Of a DNA stretch of 64,000 bases, positions 8,361 to 16,878 are shown in pieces. The notes below the pieces were generated by a model that was not told where the DNA came from, did no database searches, and saw nothing but the letters and a program-made list of their open reading frames with translations. The DNA is taken from assembly GCF_035989285.1 (NCBI RefSeq), contig NZ_CP108513.1, forward strand, positions 2,976,001 through 3,040,000, given 5' to 3'. The first letter of the stretch is position 1. Every line of letters starts with the position of its first letter. The DNA comes from Streptomyces sp. NBC_01235. GTDB lineage: Bacteria > Actinomycetota > Actinomycetes > Streptomycetales > Streptomycetaceae. The position numbers and the translations under genes are program-made.

Positions 8361-9844
8361 AGTTGACCTGGTCTGCGTTGGGCGGCGATCCCGCTCTTCT
8401 CCCGCGGGTGTCGACCGTGGTGCGGGAAGGCGCTCTCCAGGGGCGCCTTCCCGTGCGGGAGCTGGCGCGGGCCTGTGTGGGCGCATGTGCTCTGGCCGGC
8501 GCCGAGCTGGGGGCGCGTCGGGCCGGACTCGCGGAAGTGCCCGGGGTGCGGGTGGACGACGGGGCGGTGGCCACCGCGTTCACCAGCGAGCGCCAGGTGC
8601 TGGTCGACGGGCGGGCGCCGGTCGCCTTCGCCCCGCTGTCACGGTTCTGGCGCACGGCCGACGGATGGGTGCGCACCCACGCCAACTACCGCCACCATCG
8701 CGCGCGGCTGCTGAAGGCCCTGGACCTGCCCGCGAACCCCGAGGACACCGCCCCGGCCGCCGTGGCGGCGGCGCTCGCCGAGCGCTCCGCCCTGAGCGTG
8801 GAGGACGCGGTGTACGCCGCCGGGGGCCTGGCTGTCGCCTTGCGCACACCCGGGCAATGGGCCGCTCACGAACAGGCGGCCGCGGTCGCCGCTCGCCCCC
8901 TGGTCGAGCGGGGCCGACTGGACGGGGCACGCGCGCGTGCGTTCACGCCACTGGACGGCACCCCCCTGTTCCCCGCAGCCGGGCTGCGCGTCCTGGACCT
9001 GACCCGGGTCCTCGCCGGGCCGGTCGCCACCCGCACCCTCGCGCTGCTGGGCGCGGACGTCCTGCGCCTCGACGCACCCCACCTGCCCGAGCTTCCCGAC
9101 CTGCACGCCGACACGGACTTCGGCAAGCGCTCGGCGCTGCTGGACCTGGTGGCGGACCGGCGCGCCTTCGAGGAGTTGCTCGCGGCGGCGGACGTCGTGG
9201 TCACGGGTTACCGGCCGGGCGCCCTGGACCGCTTCGGCCTCTCCCCCGAGGCACTGGCCGAACGCCGGCCCGGGCTGGTCGTGGCGCAGGTGTCCGCGTG
9301 GGGCGCGTACGGGCCGTGGGGCGGGCGGCGCGGCTTCGACAGCCTGGTGCAGGCGGCCACCGGCATCGCGACCGTCGAGGGCTCGGCCGAGCGGCCCGGC
9401 GCGCTGCCCGCGCAGGCCCTCGACCACGGCACCGGCTACCTGCTGGCGGCGGCCGTGCTGCGGGCACTGACCGAGCAGTCGTACGACGGCGGCAGCCGGT
9501 ACGTGCGGCTGGCGCTGGCACGGACGGCGGCATGGCTGACCGAGGGTGCCGGCGGGGGGCGACGCGTCGGGGTGGGCGAAGGGGACGACGTCGGGGCGGA
9601 CGAAGGGGACGGCGTCCGGATGGGCGAAAGGGAGGGCAAAGGGATCACCAAGGAGGAGGAACGGGCGGTGAGCGGCGAGATGCCCGGCGAGGCCTACGGG
9701 AGCCCGTCGCCCTGGCTCGCGGAGACCGACAGCGGTATCGGGCGGCTGCGGTACGCCCTTCCGGCGGTGTCGTTCGACGGTTGCCCCGGCGACTGGACGC
9801 GCCCGCCGGGGGCCTGGGGGGCCGATCCGGCGTGCTGGCTCTGA
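8348..9844 (+). CDS. CaiB/BaiF (class III) CoA-transferase family protein
   Basis: This 498-residue protein contains the class III CoA-transferase core from about residue 215 onward (VLDLTRVLAGPVATRTLALLG, then GYRPGALDRFGL, then VAQVSAWGAYGPWGGRRGFDS). The N-terminal 200 residues are a divergent half-domain. Known members move CoA between carboxylic acids; the substrate here is unknown. The ATG at 8348 is preferred over the TTG at 8318, which would place the operator-like dyads inside the coding region. A low-complexity insertion (residues about 402-450) rich in Gly, Glu and Asp, built from an imperfect repeat of a GEGDDVGADEGDG-like unit, interrupts the C-terminal part. Confidence 0.8.
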   Translation: MTDIKLTWSALGGDPALLPRVSTVVREGALQGRLPVRELARACVGACALAGAELGARRAGLAEVPGVRVDDGAVATAFTSERQVLVDGRAPVAFAPLSRFWRTADGWVRTHANYRHHRARLLKALDLPANPEDTAPAAVAAALAERSALSVEDAVYAAGGLAVALRTPGQWAAHEQAAAVAARPLVERGRLDGARARAFTPLDGTPLFPAAGLRVLDLTRVLAGPVATRTLALLGADVLRLDAPHLPELPDLHADTDFGKRSALLDLVADRRAFEELLAAADVVVTGYRPGALDRFGLSPEALAERRPGLVVAQVSAWGAYGPWGGRRGFDSLVQAATGIATVEGSAERPGALPAQALDHGTGYLLAAAVLRALTEQSYDGGSRYVRLALARTAAWLTEGAGGGRRVGVGEGDDVGADEGDGVRMGEREGKGITKEEERAVSGEMPGEAYGSPSPWLAETDSGIGRLRYALPAVSFDGCPGDWTRPPGAWGADPACWL

Positions 9845-9937
9845 GCCGCCGACGATTCACTCCCAGGTGGGTGCCGCGCCCTCCGGTCGTTTCAGGCCGA
9901 CTTGCCCAGTTTTGTCGGCCATGGTGAAGATCCTGCC

Positions 9938-10888
9938 ATGGCCCTCATACGACCGACCGAAGCAACCGACTCCGCACGCCGTACCGGCCCAGGCCGGGCC
10001 GTGGCGCTGCTCGTCCTGGTGGGGCTCGGGGCGCTGATCCCCCTGCTCGGCCCGTCCGTCGCCGCGCATGGCACCGGGGAGTCCGCTGCCGCGGACTCCG
10101 GCGCGGTCGCGCTGTTGCGGGCGGTGCTGTTCGCGGCGTTGTGCGTCCAGGTGGGCGAGCTGTTCGTGAGCGGACTCGTCCGACGGCTGCCCGCCGCCCA
10201 GTCCGGTCGGCCGGGCAGCTGGGCGCCGTACGCGGCCGTCGTGGGGTTCGCCGCCGCGGCGGCGGCCGGAGAGCTTGCGCCGCACGGCCACGGCTCGCGG
10301 GGCGGGGTCCTCGCGCTGCTGGAGGCGATCGCGTTCGCCGTGGCCGGGCTGTGCGCGCTCTCGCCCCGGCCGGACCGTCAGGCGTGGCCGCTCGCGGCGG
10401 TCGTCCTGGCGGAGGCGCTGCGCGCGCATCCGCCGACCGAGCACACGCCGCTGATCGGCTCCGGACTGACGGTCGTGCACCTGACGTGCTCGGCGCTGTG
10501 GGCCGGCGGACTGCTGACCGTGCTCCGCACGCTGCGGCAATGGGGCGGCGCCGAGGCGGGGTCCGCGCTGCTCGGGCTCTACGCGCGCGTGGCGGCCGTC
10601 CTGTTCGCCGGGGTCACCGCCACCGGGCTGTGCAGCTCGCTGCGCCGGATGCCGTCGCCGACGGTGCTCGACCAGCTGACGACGACGGCGTACGGGCGCG
10701 TGCTGCTCGCCAAGGTGCTCCTCGTCGGCGCGGTCGCCCTGCTCGCCCTGTGGGCGCGGACCCGGCTGCGCCGGGCCCCCGACCCGCTGGCCGCCTGCTT
10801 CCCCGCGCGCGTGGAGATCGCCACGCTGGGTGTGGTGGTCGCGGTGTCGGGGTTGTTGACGGCGTTGCCGCTGCCCATCAAGGGTTGA
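9938..10888 (+). CDS. CopD-family copper-resistance-like membrane protein
   Basis: This 316-residue protein has eight or so hydrophobic helices. The region from LTVVHLTCSALWAGGLLTVLR to the end matches the CopD domain (helix with a conserved His, then a Trp-Gly pair). It probably sits in the plasma membrane and may help copper uptake or handling; the partner copC/YcnI-type genes are not nearby. The start is ATG at 9938 (weak GGTGAAG upstream); a longer frame begins at 9902. The His-rich stretch GELAPHGHGSRGG in the middle is a possible metal-binding loop. Confidence 0.75.
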   Translation: MALIRPTEATDSARRTGPGRAVALLVLVGLGALIPLLGPSVAAHGTGESAAADSGAVALLRAVLFAALCVQVGELFVSGLVRRLPAAQSGRPGSWAPYAAVVGFAAAAAAGELAPHGHGSRGGVLALLEAIAFAVAGLCALSPRPDRQAWPLAAVVLAEALRAHPPTEHTPLIGSGLTVVHLTCSALWAGGLLTVLRTLRQWGGAEAGSALLGLYARVAAVLFAGVTATGLCSSLRRMPSPTVLDQLTTTAYGRVLLAKVLLVGAVALLALWARTRLRRAPDPLAACFPARVEIATLGVVVAVSGLLTALPLPIKG

Positions 10889-10979
10889 CGTCCGATGATC
10901 GTCAGGGATGGACCGTCAACAGTCGACGCTCGCCTGTTGAGGTTGAGTGTCGGTTGGTCGCCATGAACGGCGCGACGAC

Positions 10980-11252
10980 GAGTCACCGCGCCCGAGCGTC
11001 GTCACGTCGGAGCCTGTCTCCTCGACCACGCCGAGGAACTCGTGCCCGATCCTCCCCCAGTGCCTCAAGGGCCTGGGGAGACCTCCGGCCCGGGCTGCCG
11101 GGCCGCCTCGCCGCGGTACGCCCACAGGTCGCTGCCGCAGATGCGGGCGCGCAGCACCCGGACCACGGCGTCCGTGGGCAGCCGCACCACGGGCTCGGAT
11201 ACGTCCTCCACGCGGATGTCGAAGGGGGCGTGGATGGTGGTGGCGCGCGCAC
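10980..11252 (-). pseudogene. Zinc-type alcohol dehydrogenase, N-terminal remnant
   Basis: Reading leftward from about 11252, RATTIHAPFDIRVEDV...RVLRARICGSDLWAYRG is the N-terminus of a zinc-dependent alcohol dehydrogenase, including the catalytic CGSD cysteine. After EAARQPG (near 11090) a ~35-bp palindromic insertion brings a stop and a frameshift. The family continues in another frame as RIGHEFLGVVEETG...TTLGRGD, then ends near 10980. The rest of the gene (about 80%) is missing. The start is also damaged: GTG at 11252 is out of frame with the homologous reading by a CG dinucleotide. It is a decayed gene. Confidence 0.75.
11047..11083. repeat. Short palindromic insertion in the alcohol-dehydrogenase remnant
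   Basis: CCTCCCCCAGTGCC is followed by AAGGGCC and CTGGGGAGACC, so the arms CTCCCCCAG/CTGGGGAG form a small hairpin. It sits exactly where the dehydrogenase frame breaks (between EAARQPG and RIGHEF). Confidence 0.5.
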
Positions 11253-11284
11253 CAGGGTCCTTCTCGTCTCTGGTGTACGTGCGC

Positions 11285-11959
11285 TCAGGGGGTGGTCGAG
11301 CGCACTTCACGGTGCGACGTCGCCGTCGCGCGTCGCTCGCCGAGGGCGCCGAGGGTGCCGTGGACCAGAAGGAACTGTGCCACGAGGTACGTGAGCATGA
11401 TCCACAGGTCGGGGCGCGGGGGCTGCGGCCAGTCGGCGACGCCGGTCGCGATGAGGGTGTCGGAGAGCAGGAACAGCAAGCCGCCGGCGCCGGCCACCGG
11501 GCCGAGCCGGGTGGTGGCGGAGTAGGCCATGGCCGTGAGCAGGGTGCTGTAGACGGCGACGGGGAGGCGCAGGTCCGCGGGGAGGCCGGGCCACAGCAGG
11601 GCGACGGTGGCGATCAGGGCGGTGCCGTAGCAGGGGGCGAGGAGGACGGCACGCGCGCGTGGGCGGTGGGTGCGCGCGAACAGCACCAGGTAGCAGACAT
11701 GTCCGGCGGCGAAGGAGGCCATGCCGGCGAGGAAGGCGGGGTCGGCTTCGGAGAGCAGCAGGACGTCACCGCCCCAGCCGCAGAGGAGGGCGGCGACGAG
11801 CGGCCGGGGCGCGCCGCGCAGGGCGGCCCAGGCGGCGAGGAGGGGCATCAGAAGGGGCTTGGCCACCGTGTGTCCGGTGTCGAGGCCGACCGCGAGGCTG
11901 AACAGGTCGACGGCCGCGGCGAGGGCGAACGCACCGAGGAGGACGCGGGAACGGGTCAC
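11285..11959 (-). CDS. YhhN (TMEM86-like) membrane protein, putative lysoplasmalogenase family
   Basis: This 224-residue integral membrane protein has seven or eight helices. Family motifs KPLLMPLL (near residue 30), GWGGDVLLL and LLFLLSDTLIA carry the conserved acidic residues of the YhhN family, whose vertebrate members hydrolyse lysoplasmalogen. The bacterial substrate is uncertain. The start is GTG at 11959, which overlaps the stop of the upstream hydroxylase gene (GTGA), so the two are translationally coupled. Both deal with lipids, which supports a shared membrane-lipid role. Confidence 0.85.
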   Translation of the reverse strand: MTRSRVLLGAFALAAAVDLFSLAVGLDTGHTVAKPLLMPLLAAWAALRGAPRPLVAALLCGWGGDVLLLSEADPAFLAGMASFAAGHVCYLVLFARTHRPRARAVLLAPCYGTALIATVALLWPGLPADLRLPVAVYSTLLTAMAYSATTRLGPVAGAGGLLFLLSDTLIATGVADWPQPPRPDLWIMLTYLVAQFLLVHGTLGALGERRATATSHREVRSTTP

Positions 11960-12840
11960 GCGGCCGTGGTCTCCTCGACCGGGGTGGCGGTGGTCGAGCG
12001 TGTCGGTGCCGGCGTGGGTTGCCAGCCCGGTCCACGGAACACCCGCCCCGTCCGCTCGCGCCAACCGCTCGCCGCCTTCACGTCCTTGACGATCGCGACG
12101 TACTCATGAGTGGCCACCTTGATCGGGTTGAACGTGTTGATGTTCTTGGTCAACCCGTAGACGGGCCGGTCGACCTCGGGCACGAACGAACCGAAGAGCC
12201 GGTCCCAGACGATGAGGATGCCGCCGAAGTTGCGGTCCAGGTAGCCGCCTTGGGAGGCGTGGTGGACGCGGTGGTGGGAGGGCGTGTTGAACACGAACTC
12301 GAACCACCTGGGCAGCCTGTCGATCCGCTCGGTGTGGATCCAGAACTGGTAGACGAGGTTGGCCGAGGAGCAGAACGCGAGCGCGGCCGGGTGGACGCCG
12401 AGGGCGACGAGAGGGACGTAGAACGGCCAGACGGTCAGCGTGGTCCAGGGCTGACGCAGAGCGGTGGTGAGGTTGAACTTCTCGCTGGAGTGGTGGACGA
12501 CATGGCAGGCCCACAGGACGCGGATGACGTGGTGACCGCGGTGGGACCAGTAGTAGAAGAAGTCCTGCGCGAGCAGCATCAGCGGGAGCGTCCACCACAG
12601 GACGGGGACGCGCAGGGGCGTGAGTTCGTGGATCGCCGTGTAGATCGCGACGATCGGGATCTTCCAGAGGAAGTCGAAGACGAGACTCCCGAGCCCCATG
12701 CCGACGCTGGTCACGGCATCCTTGGCCTCGTATCCGGCCGCTTCCTCGTCGGGATGGATCCGGACGCTGATCATCTCGACCACGGTGAGCAGCACGAAGG
12801 CGGGTATCGACCACAGCACGACATCGGGCAGGTTCGGCAT
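11956..12840 (-). CDS. Fatty-acid hydroxylase / sterol-desaturase superfamily protein
   Basis: This 294-residue membrane di-iron enzyme candidate has histidine clusters HRGHH, HVVHHS and HRVHHAS, in the order and spacing of the sterol desaturase/fatty-acid hydroxylase family, with about four transmembrane helices. It would hydroxylate or desaturate a lipid using O2; the substrate is not predictable. The ATG at 12840 gives a protein starting MPNLPDVV. It overlaps the YhhN gene downstream. The C-terminal 25 residues are Pro/Thr rich. Confidence 0.88.
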   Translation of the reverse strand: MPNLPDVVLWSIPAFVLLTVVEMISVRIHPDEEAAGYEAKDAVTSVGMGLGSLVFDFLWKIPIVAIYTAIHELTPLRVPVLWWTLPLMLLAQDFFYYWSHRGHHVIRVLWACHVVHHSSEKFNLTTALRQPWTTLTVWPFYVPLVALGVHPAALAFCSSANLVYQFWIHTERIDRLPRWFEFVFNTPSHHRVHHASQGGYLDRNFGGILIVWDRLFGSFVPEVDRPVYGLTKNINTFNPIKVATHEYVAIVKDVKAASGWRERTGRVFRGPGWQPTPAPTRSTTATPVEETTAA

Positions 12841-13629
12841 GGGGGCACCGTAGAACCGCTGGTGGGCTGCGGCTAGACGTTGTTACCCACAAGTATTTCC
12901 GACGGTACGCGCTTGCTTCTTGGCGATCTCCGCCAACCGACACCAAGGACGGACGCGACGTCGCGCCATGATCGCCGGAAACCCTCTCGACGCCGTCGGC
13001 GGGCGTGGCCACACTGAAGGATCGTTTTGGCAGTCGGGCAAGGGGATGTCGACGGCAAGGAAGACGTCGCCGGGAGACGGAGTGCACGGCCGGGGCAGCA
13101 AGGGCCTGCCCGTCGGCGAACCGCACCGTGGTGCTGTCACCTTCGTGAAGGATCCGGCCCGCGGTGTGCTCGCGCTGCGGCGCAGGTGCGTATGGCTCCG
13201 CTGTTCACGGACGGGGCCGGCCGGACGTCGGCGGACCCGCTGACGCCGGCCGGCCCCTCTCCGGCCGTCGACCTGCGCGCTCTCGCACTGCTGCCGGCAC
13301 CGCCCGCGTTGTGGGGTGAGTTCGTCCCCCGCTCCCCCTCAATTCGTCCCCCGCTCCCCCTCTGAGGGGATCGAGCGCGTCCCGGCGGAGATCCCCCGGG
13401 CCCGGCCCGGCTCATTGCCTCGGGCCTTCACCCGGGCGTCGAGGCGCCGACCGCGGACGCCGACACGATCGGCGTGCTGGTCTCCGGTGGCCTGGACTTC
13501 CTGGCCGTGCTTCCACGCGTTGCGGGTCGCCCGTGGGCGGTCGGTGTTTCGTAGCGCCGTACCGACAGCCGCGTGGCCGGAAGGAACGCCCCGGAGCGCG
13601 TCACGCTTCTCCCCTCCTGACCCTCACCC
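12841..13629. other. Long gap without a convincing gene
   Basis: No reading frame in this 789-bp stretch has recognisable family features. It contains a perfect 20-bp duplication (TTCGTCCCCCGCTCCCCCTC at 13321-13340 and 13343-13362). A protein-like but start-less stretch near 13412-13516 may be a gene remnant. The left end must carry the promoter for the hydroxylase/YhhN pair. Confidence 0.5.
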
Positions 13630-14340
13630 TCACACCCCCGCCGCCCCCAGCAAAGCCCCCACCGCGTACGTCACCCCCATCGCCAGCGCACCGCCCCCCA
13701 CATTCCGCAGCACCGCGCGCCCCGGTGCCGCCGCCCCCAGGCGGGCGCTGCTCCAGCCCGTGGCGGACAGGGCCGCCAGGACCGACACGACCGTCACGAG
13801 GAGCCGCCAGTCGGGCGGCGGCAGGACGATGGCCAGGAGGGGAAGCAGGGCGCCGGCGGTGAAGGCGAGGAAGCTCGCCCAGGCCGCGTGCCAGGGGTTG
13901 GAGAGTTCGTCGGGGTCGATGCCGAGCTCCACGCGCGCGTGGGCCCTCAGGGCGTCCCGTTCCGTGAGCTGGACGGCGGCCTCCCGGGCCACCTCCCGGG
14001 ACAGGCCCCGTTCCTCCAGCAGCTCGGTCAGCTCCTCCAGTTCGGCCTCCGGCTCCTCGCGCAGTTCCCGCCGCTCCAGTGCGAGAGCGGCCCTCTCGGA
14101 GTCCCGTTGCGTCGACACGGAGACGTACTCCCCCGCCGCCATGGACATCGACCCGGCGAGCAGACCGGCGAGGCCGGCCGTCAGCAGCGCCGAGCGGTCG
14201 TCCGTCGCGCCGGCCACGCCGACGACGAGGCCCGCGGTGGAGACGATGCCGTCGTTGGCGCCGAGGACGGCGGCGCGCAGCCAGTTCAGCCGGGATCCGA
14301 GCGAGCCGTCGTGGGCCTCGACGTGGGTTGGTTCCGTCAC
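13630..14340 (-). CDS. VIT1/CCC1-family transporter
   Basis: This 236-residue protein begins LNWLRAAVLGANDGIVSTAGLVVGVAGA, the hallmark first helix of the VIT1/CCC1 (vacuolar iron transporter) family. MSMAAGEYVSVSTQRD follows, then a soluble charged metal-binding-type segment (about residues 75-130, Glu-rich), and three C-terminal helices. Plant and yeast members export Fe2+/Mn2+ from the cytosol. The start is GTG at 14340, chosen for the conserved N-terminus although no good Shine-Dalgarno precedes it. Confidence 0.88.
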   Translation of the reverse strand: MTEPTHVEAHDGSLGSRLNWLRAAVLGANDGIVSTAGLVVGVAGATDDRSALLTAGLAGLLAGSMSMAAGEYVSVSTQRDSERAALALERRELREEPEAELEELTELLEERGLSREVAREAAVQLTERDALRAHARVELGIDPDELSNPWHAAWASFLAFTAGALLPLLAIVLPPPDWRLLVTVVSVLAALSATGWSSARLGAAAPGRAVLRNVGGGALAMGVTYAVGALLGAAGV

Positions 14341-14647
14341 AGCAAGGAGGATGGCACCCCTGGGAGGTGGTGGTGTCGTATCGACGCTCCTCGGTGTTCC
14401 GGTGCGCGAGACCGGTGCCCCTGGGACCCGGGGGGGGTGCGCGAACCGTGGGCCGCCGCCCCGGAGTTGCCCGGCCGGCGGTCGACGGCCGTACGCACGC
14501 GCGTGTGCGCCCCGCGAACTGCCGTACGGACCGAAGGGCTTCCCGCGGCCTTCCCCAGGTTCCGCGTGTCCCCTCTGCGGCTTCTCCGTGCCCCTCTTCG
14601 GGGCAGGTGCGACGAGGTGTCAGTGGCGGCCCGTATCCTCAGTGACC
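14341..14647. other. Divergent intergenic region
   Basis: This 307-bp gap lies between the VIT-type gene and the exonuclease gene. A run of eight G's occurs near 14430. No gene, repeat or operator is evident. Confidence 0.4.
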
Positions 14648-15658
14648 ATGCTCGAAGACCACACGACGACAGCGTCGTCCCCCACGGAGTGGCCGACCGC
14701 GTATCCCCAGGGGTACGCGGTCGTTGACGTGGAGACCACCGGCCTGGCCCGGGACGACCGGATCATCTCCGCCGCCGTCTACCGGCTGGACGCGCGCGGT
14801 GAGGTCCAGGACCACTGGTACACGCTGGTCAATCCGGAGCGCGATCCGGGGCCGGTGTGGATACACGGTCTGACGAGCGAGGTGCTGGAGGGCGCGCCCC
14901 TCTTCCCGGACGTCGCCGAGGAGTTCGCGGCGCGGCTCGACGGCCGGGTGCTCGTCGCGCACAACGCGGTCTTCGACTGGCAGATGATCGCGCGGGAGTA
15001 CGCGCGCGCCGAGCGCGAGGCGCCGGTGCGGCAGCGGCTGTGCACCATCGCGCTCTCCAAGGAGCTGGGGCTGCCGCTGCCCAACCACAAGCTGGAGTCG
15101 CTGGCGGCCCACTTCGGCGTCGTACAGCAGCGGGCGCATCACGCCCTCGACGACGCGCGCGTGCTCGCGGAGGCGTTCCGGCCGAGTCTGCGGGCCGCGG
15201 CGGCGGGCGGGGTCCGGCTCCCGCTGCTCGAGTGCCGACCGCTGACGGAGTGGGCCGACCGGCCCGCGCCCCGGATCGGACAGCAGGCGAGCGGTCCTGG
15301 CGGCGGTTACGGCGGCTACAGCAGTTATCGGCCCGGCACTTGGCGGCCGTCCCGCAAGAGGCCCGCCTGCCCGTATCCCAACCCCGGGCGGTACGAGGAC
15401 GGCAAGAGGCTCAAGCAGGGCATGCGAGTCGCGTTCTCGGGGGACACGTCGGTCGAGCGCGAGCTGCTGGAGGACCGCGCCACAGAGGCGGGGCTGCATG
15501 TCGCCACGAGCCTGTCCCGGGTGACCAGTCTGCTGGTCACCAACGACCCCGGCTCGGGCACGTCGAAGGTGGTGAAGGCGCGGCAGTTCGGGACGCCCGT
15601 CGTGGACGAGGCCGCCTTCGGGCAACTCCTGCGGGATGTGGAGCCCGCCGACGAGTGA
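14648..15658 (+). CDS. DEDDh 3'-5' exonuclease with C-terminal BRCT-like domain
   Basis: This 336-residue protein has an N-terminal DnaQ-type exonuclease: Exo I VDVETTG with Asp27 and Glu29, Exo II VAHNAVFDW, and the Exo III HHALDDAR with the DEDDh histidine. After a Gly/Ser/Tyr-rich linker (about residues 215-235), residues 255-336 (GMRVAFSGD ... TSLSRVTSLLVTND ... ARQFGTPVVDEAAF) look like a BRCT domain as found in DNA ligase or polymerase epsilon-like proteins. It probably trims DNA or RNA ends; the BRCT part would recruit it to protein or DNA partners. The ATG at 14648 follows a weak purine stretch. Confidence 0.9.
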   Translation: MLEDHTTTASSPTEWPTAYPQGYAVVDVETTGLARDDRIISAAVYRLDARGEVQDHWYTLVNPERDPGPVWIHGLTSEVLEGAPLFPDVAEEFAARLDGRVLVAHNAVFDWQMIAREYARAEREAPVRQRLCTIALSKELGLPLPNHKLESLAAHFGVVQQRAHHALDDARVLAEAFRPSLRAAAAGGVRLPLLECRPLTEWADRPAPRIGQQASGPGGGYGGYSSYRPGTWRPSRKRPACPYPNPGRYEDGKRLKQGMRVAFSGDTSVERELLEDRATEAGLHVATSLSRVTSLLVTNDPGSGTSKVVKARQFGTPVVDEAAFGQLLRDVEPADE

Positions 15659-15737
15659 CCGTACGTACGGGTGATTGCCGCGCGACTCGCCCGCCGTCCG
15701 CTCGCCCGGCCGCGGGCGACGGCTCACCCTGTGGCGC

Positions 15738-15971
15738 ATGGCGAGATGCGAAGTTTGCGGCAATGACTACGGAATGACCTTCGAGGTGCACGCGCAGGGC
15801 GCTGTGCACGTGTTCGACTGCTTCTCCTGTGCGATCCACCGCATGGCCCCCATCTGCGAGCACTGCCGGGTCCAGATCATCGGCCAGGGCGTCGAGGTCG
15901 AGGGTCACTGGTTCTGCGGCGCGCACTGCGCCCGCGCGGAGGGCAAGGTGGGGATCGTCGACAAGGTGTGA
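15738..15971 (+). CDS. Cys-rich small zinc-binding (metallothionein-like) protein
   Basis: This 77-residue protein is full of metal ligands: CEVCGNDYG at the N-terminus, FDCFSCAIHRM, CEHC and FCGAHCA. The spacing suggests two zinc sites of treble-clef or prokaryotic metallothionein type. Its role is unknown; binding of zinc or another soft metal is inferred. The ATG at 15738 is chosen over longer forms. The last codons overlap a possible GTG start of the SURF1 frame. Confidence 0.75.
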   Translation: MARCEVCGNDYGMTFEVHAQGAVHVFDCFSCAIHRMAPICEHCRVQIIGQGVEVEGHWFCGAHCARAEGKVGIVDKV

Positions 15972-16035
15972 GCCGGCCTCGGAAGCCCCGCGGGCCGACC
16001 CCGGAGGGCCCCCTTCCGGTACCCGCCCGAATGCG

Positions 16036-16064
16036 CCCCACGACCGAGTTGTACGGTCGTGGGG
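16036..16064 (+). promoter_or_regulatory. 11-bp inverted repeat abutting the SURF1 start codon
   Basis: CCCCACGACCG (16036-16046) and CGGTCGTGGGG (16054-16064) pair perfectly around AGTTGTA. The right arm runs into the GTG proposed as the SURF1 start, so in mRNA it would mask the ribosome site; in DNA it could be an operator. Confidence 0.5.
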
Positions 16065-16855
16065 TGTACCGCTTCCTGTTGTCCCGGCAGTGGGTGATCC
16101 TCACGCTGGTCGCTCTCCTCCTCATCCCCACGATGATCAGGCTGGGCTTCTGGCAGATGCACCGCTACGACGAGCGCACCGCGCGCAACCAGCTGGTCTC
16201 CGACGCGCTGGGCGCGACGCCGGTGCCCGTGGAGCAGCTGACCACTCCGGGGCACACCGTCACCCGCAGCGAGCGGTACCGGAGCGTGACCGCCACGGGC
16301 ACGTTCGACACCGCGCACGAGGTCGTCGTCAGGCGCAGGGTCAACGCCGACGAGACGGTCGGCTTCCACGTCCTCACCCCGCTCGTCCTGACGGACGGCA
16401 AGGTGCTGCTGGTCAACCGGGGCTGGATCCCCGCGGACGGTCCGAGTCAGACCGTGTTCCCCAAGGTCCCCGCGCCGCCGAGCGGCCGGACAACCGTCAC
16501 GGGGCGGCTGATGCCCGACGAGACGACCGCGGCGAGCGGCATCAAGAACCTCAAGGGGCTGCCGGACCGGCAGGTCATGCTGATCAACAGCGAGCAGGAG
16601 GCCCAGCGCCTCGGCGCCCGGGTGCTCGGCGGCTACATCGCGCAGACCGCGCCCGAGCCGAGGGGCGACAGCCCCGAGCTGGTCGGGGCGCCCGGCAGCG
16701 AGGACGCGGCCCTGAACTACGCGTACGCCATCCAGTGGTGGCTGTTCTCCGCGGGTGTCCCCGTCGGCTGGGTGGTCCTGGCCCGCCGGGAGGCCCGCGA
16801 CCGGGCGCAGGCGGCGGCGAAGGAGACGGAGCAGGCCGAGCCGGCGGTGGTGTAG
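16064..16855 (+). CDS. SURF1-family cytochrome-oxidase biogenesis protein
   Basis: This protein of about 263 residues has the SURF1 layout: an N-terminal helix (FLLSRQWVILTLVALLLIPT), the GFWQMHRYDER motif, a large external domain with GTFDTAHEVVVRRR, VNRGWIP and GRLMPDE, and a C-terminal helix (QWWLFSAGVPVGWVVLARRE). SURF1 helps insert heme a into cytochrome aa3 oxidase. The start GTG at 16064 fits the family, but the frame is open to a GTG at 15968 that overlaps the previous gene, so the start is uncertain. Oxidase genes are not adjacent. Confidence 0.88.
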   Translation: MYRFLLSRQWVILTLVALLLIPTMIRLGFWQMHRYDERTARNQLVSDALGATPVPVEQLTTPGHTVTRSERYRSVTATGTFDTAHEVVVRRRVNADETVGFHVLTPLVLTDGKVLLVNRGWIPADGPSQTVFPKVPAPPSGRTTVTGRLMPDETTAASGIKNLKGLPDRQVMLINSEQEAQRLGARVLGGYIAQTAPEPRGDSPELVGAPGSEDAALNYAYAIQWWLFSAGVPVGWVVLARREARDRAQAAAKETEQAEPAVV

Positions 16856-16878
16856 CCGGGGCCGCTGCCCTCCCCGCC

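Noticed and set aside
13027..13560. Short protein-like stretches (possible DUF397-like or other remnants)
   Set aside because: Resemblance is too weak and start codons and ribosome sites are missing; noted only as part of a gene-poor gap.
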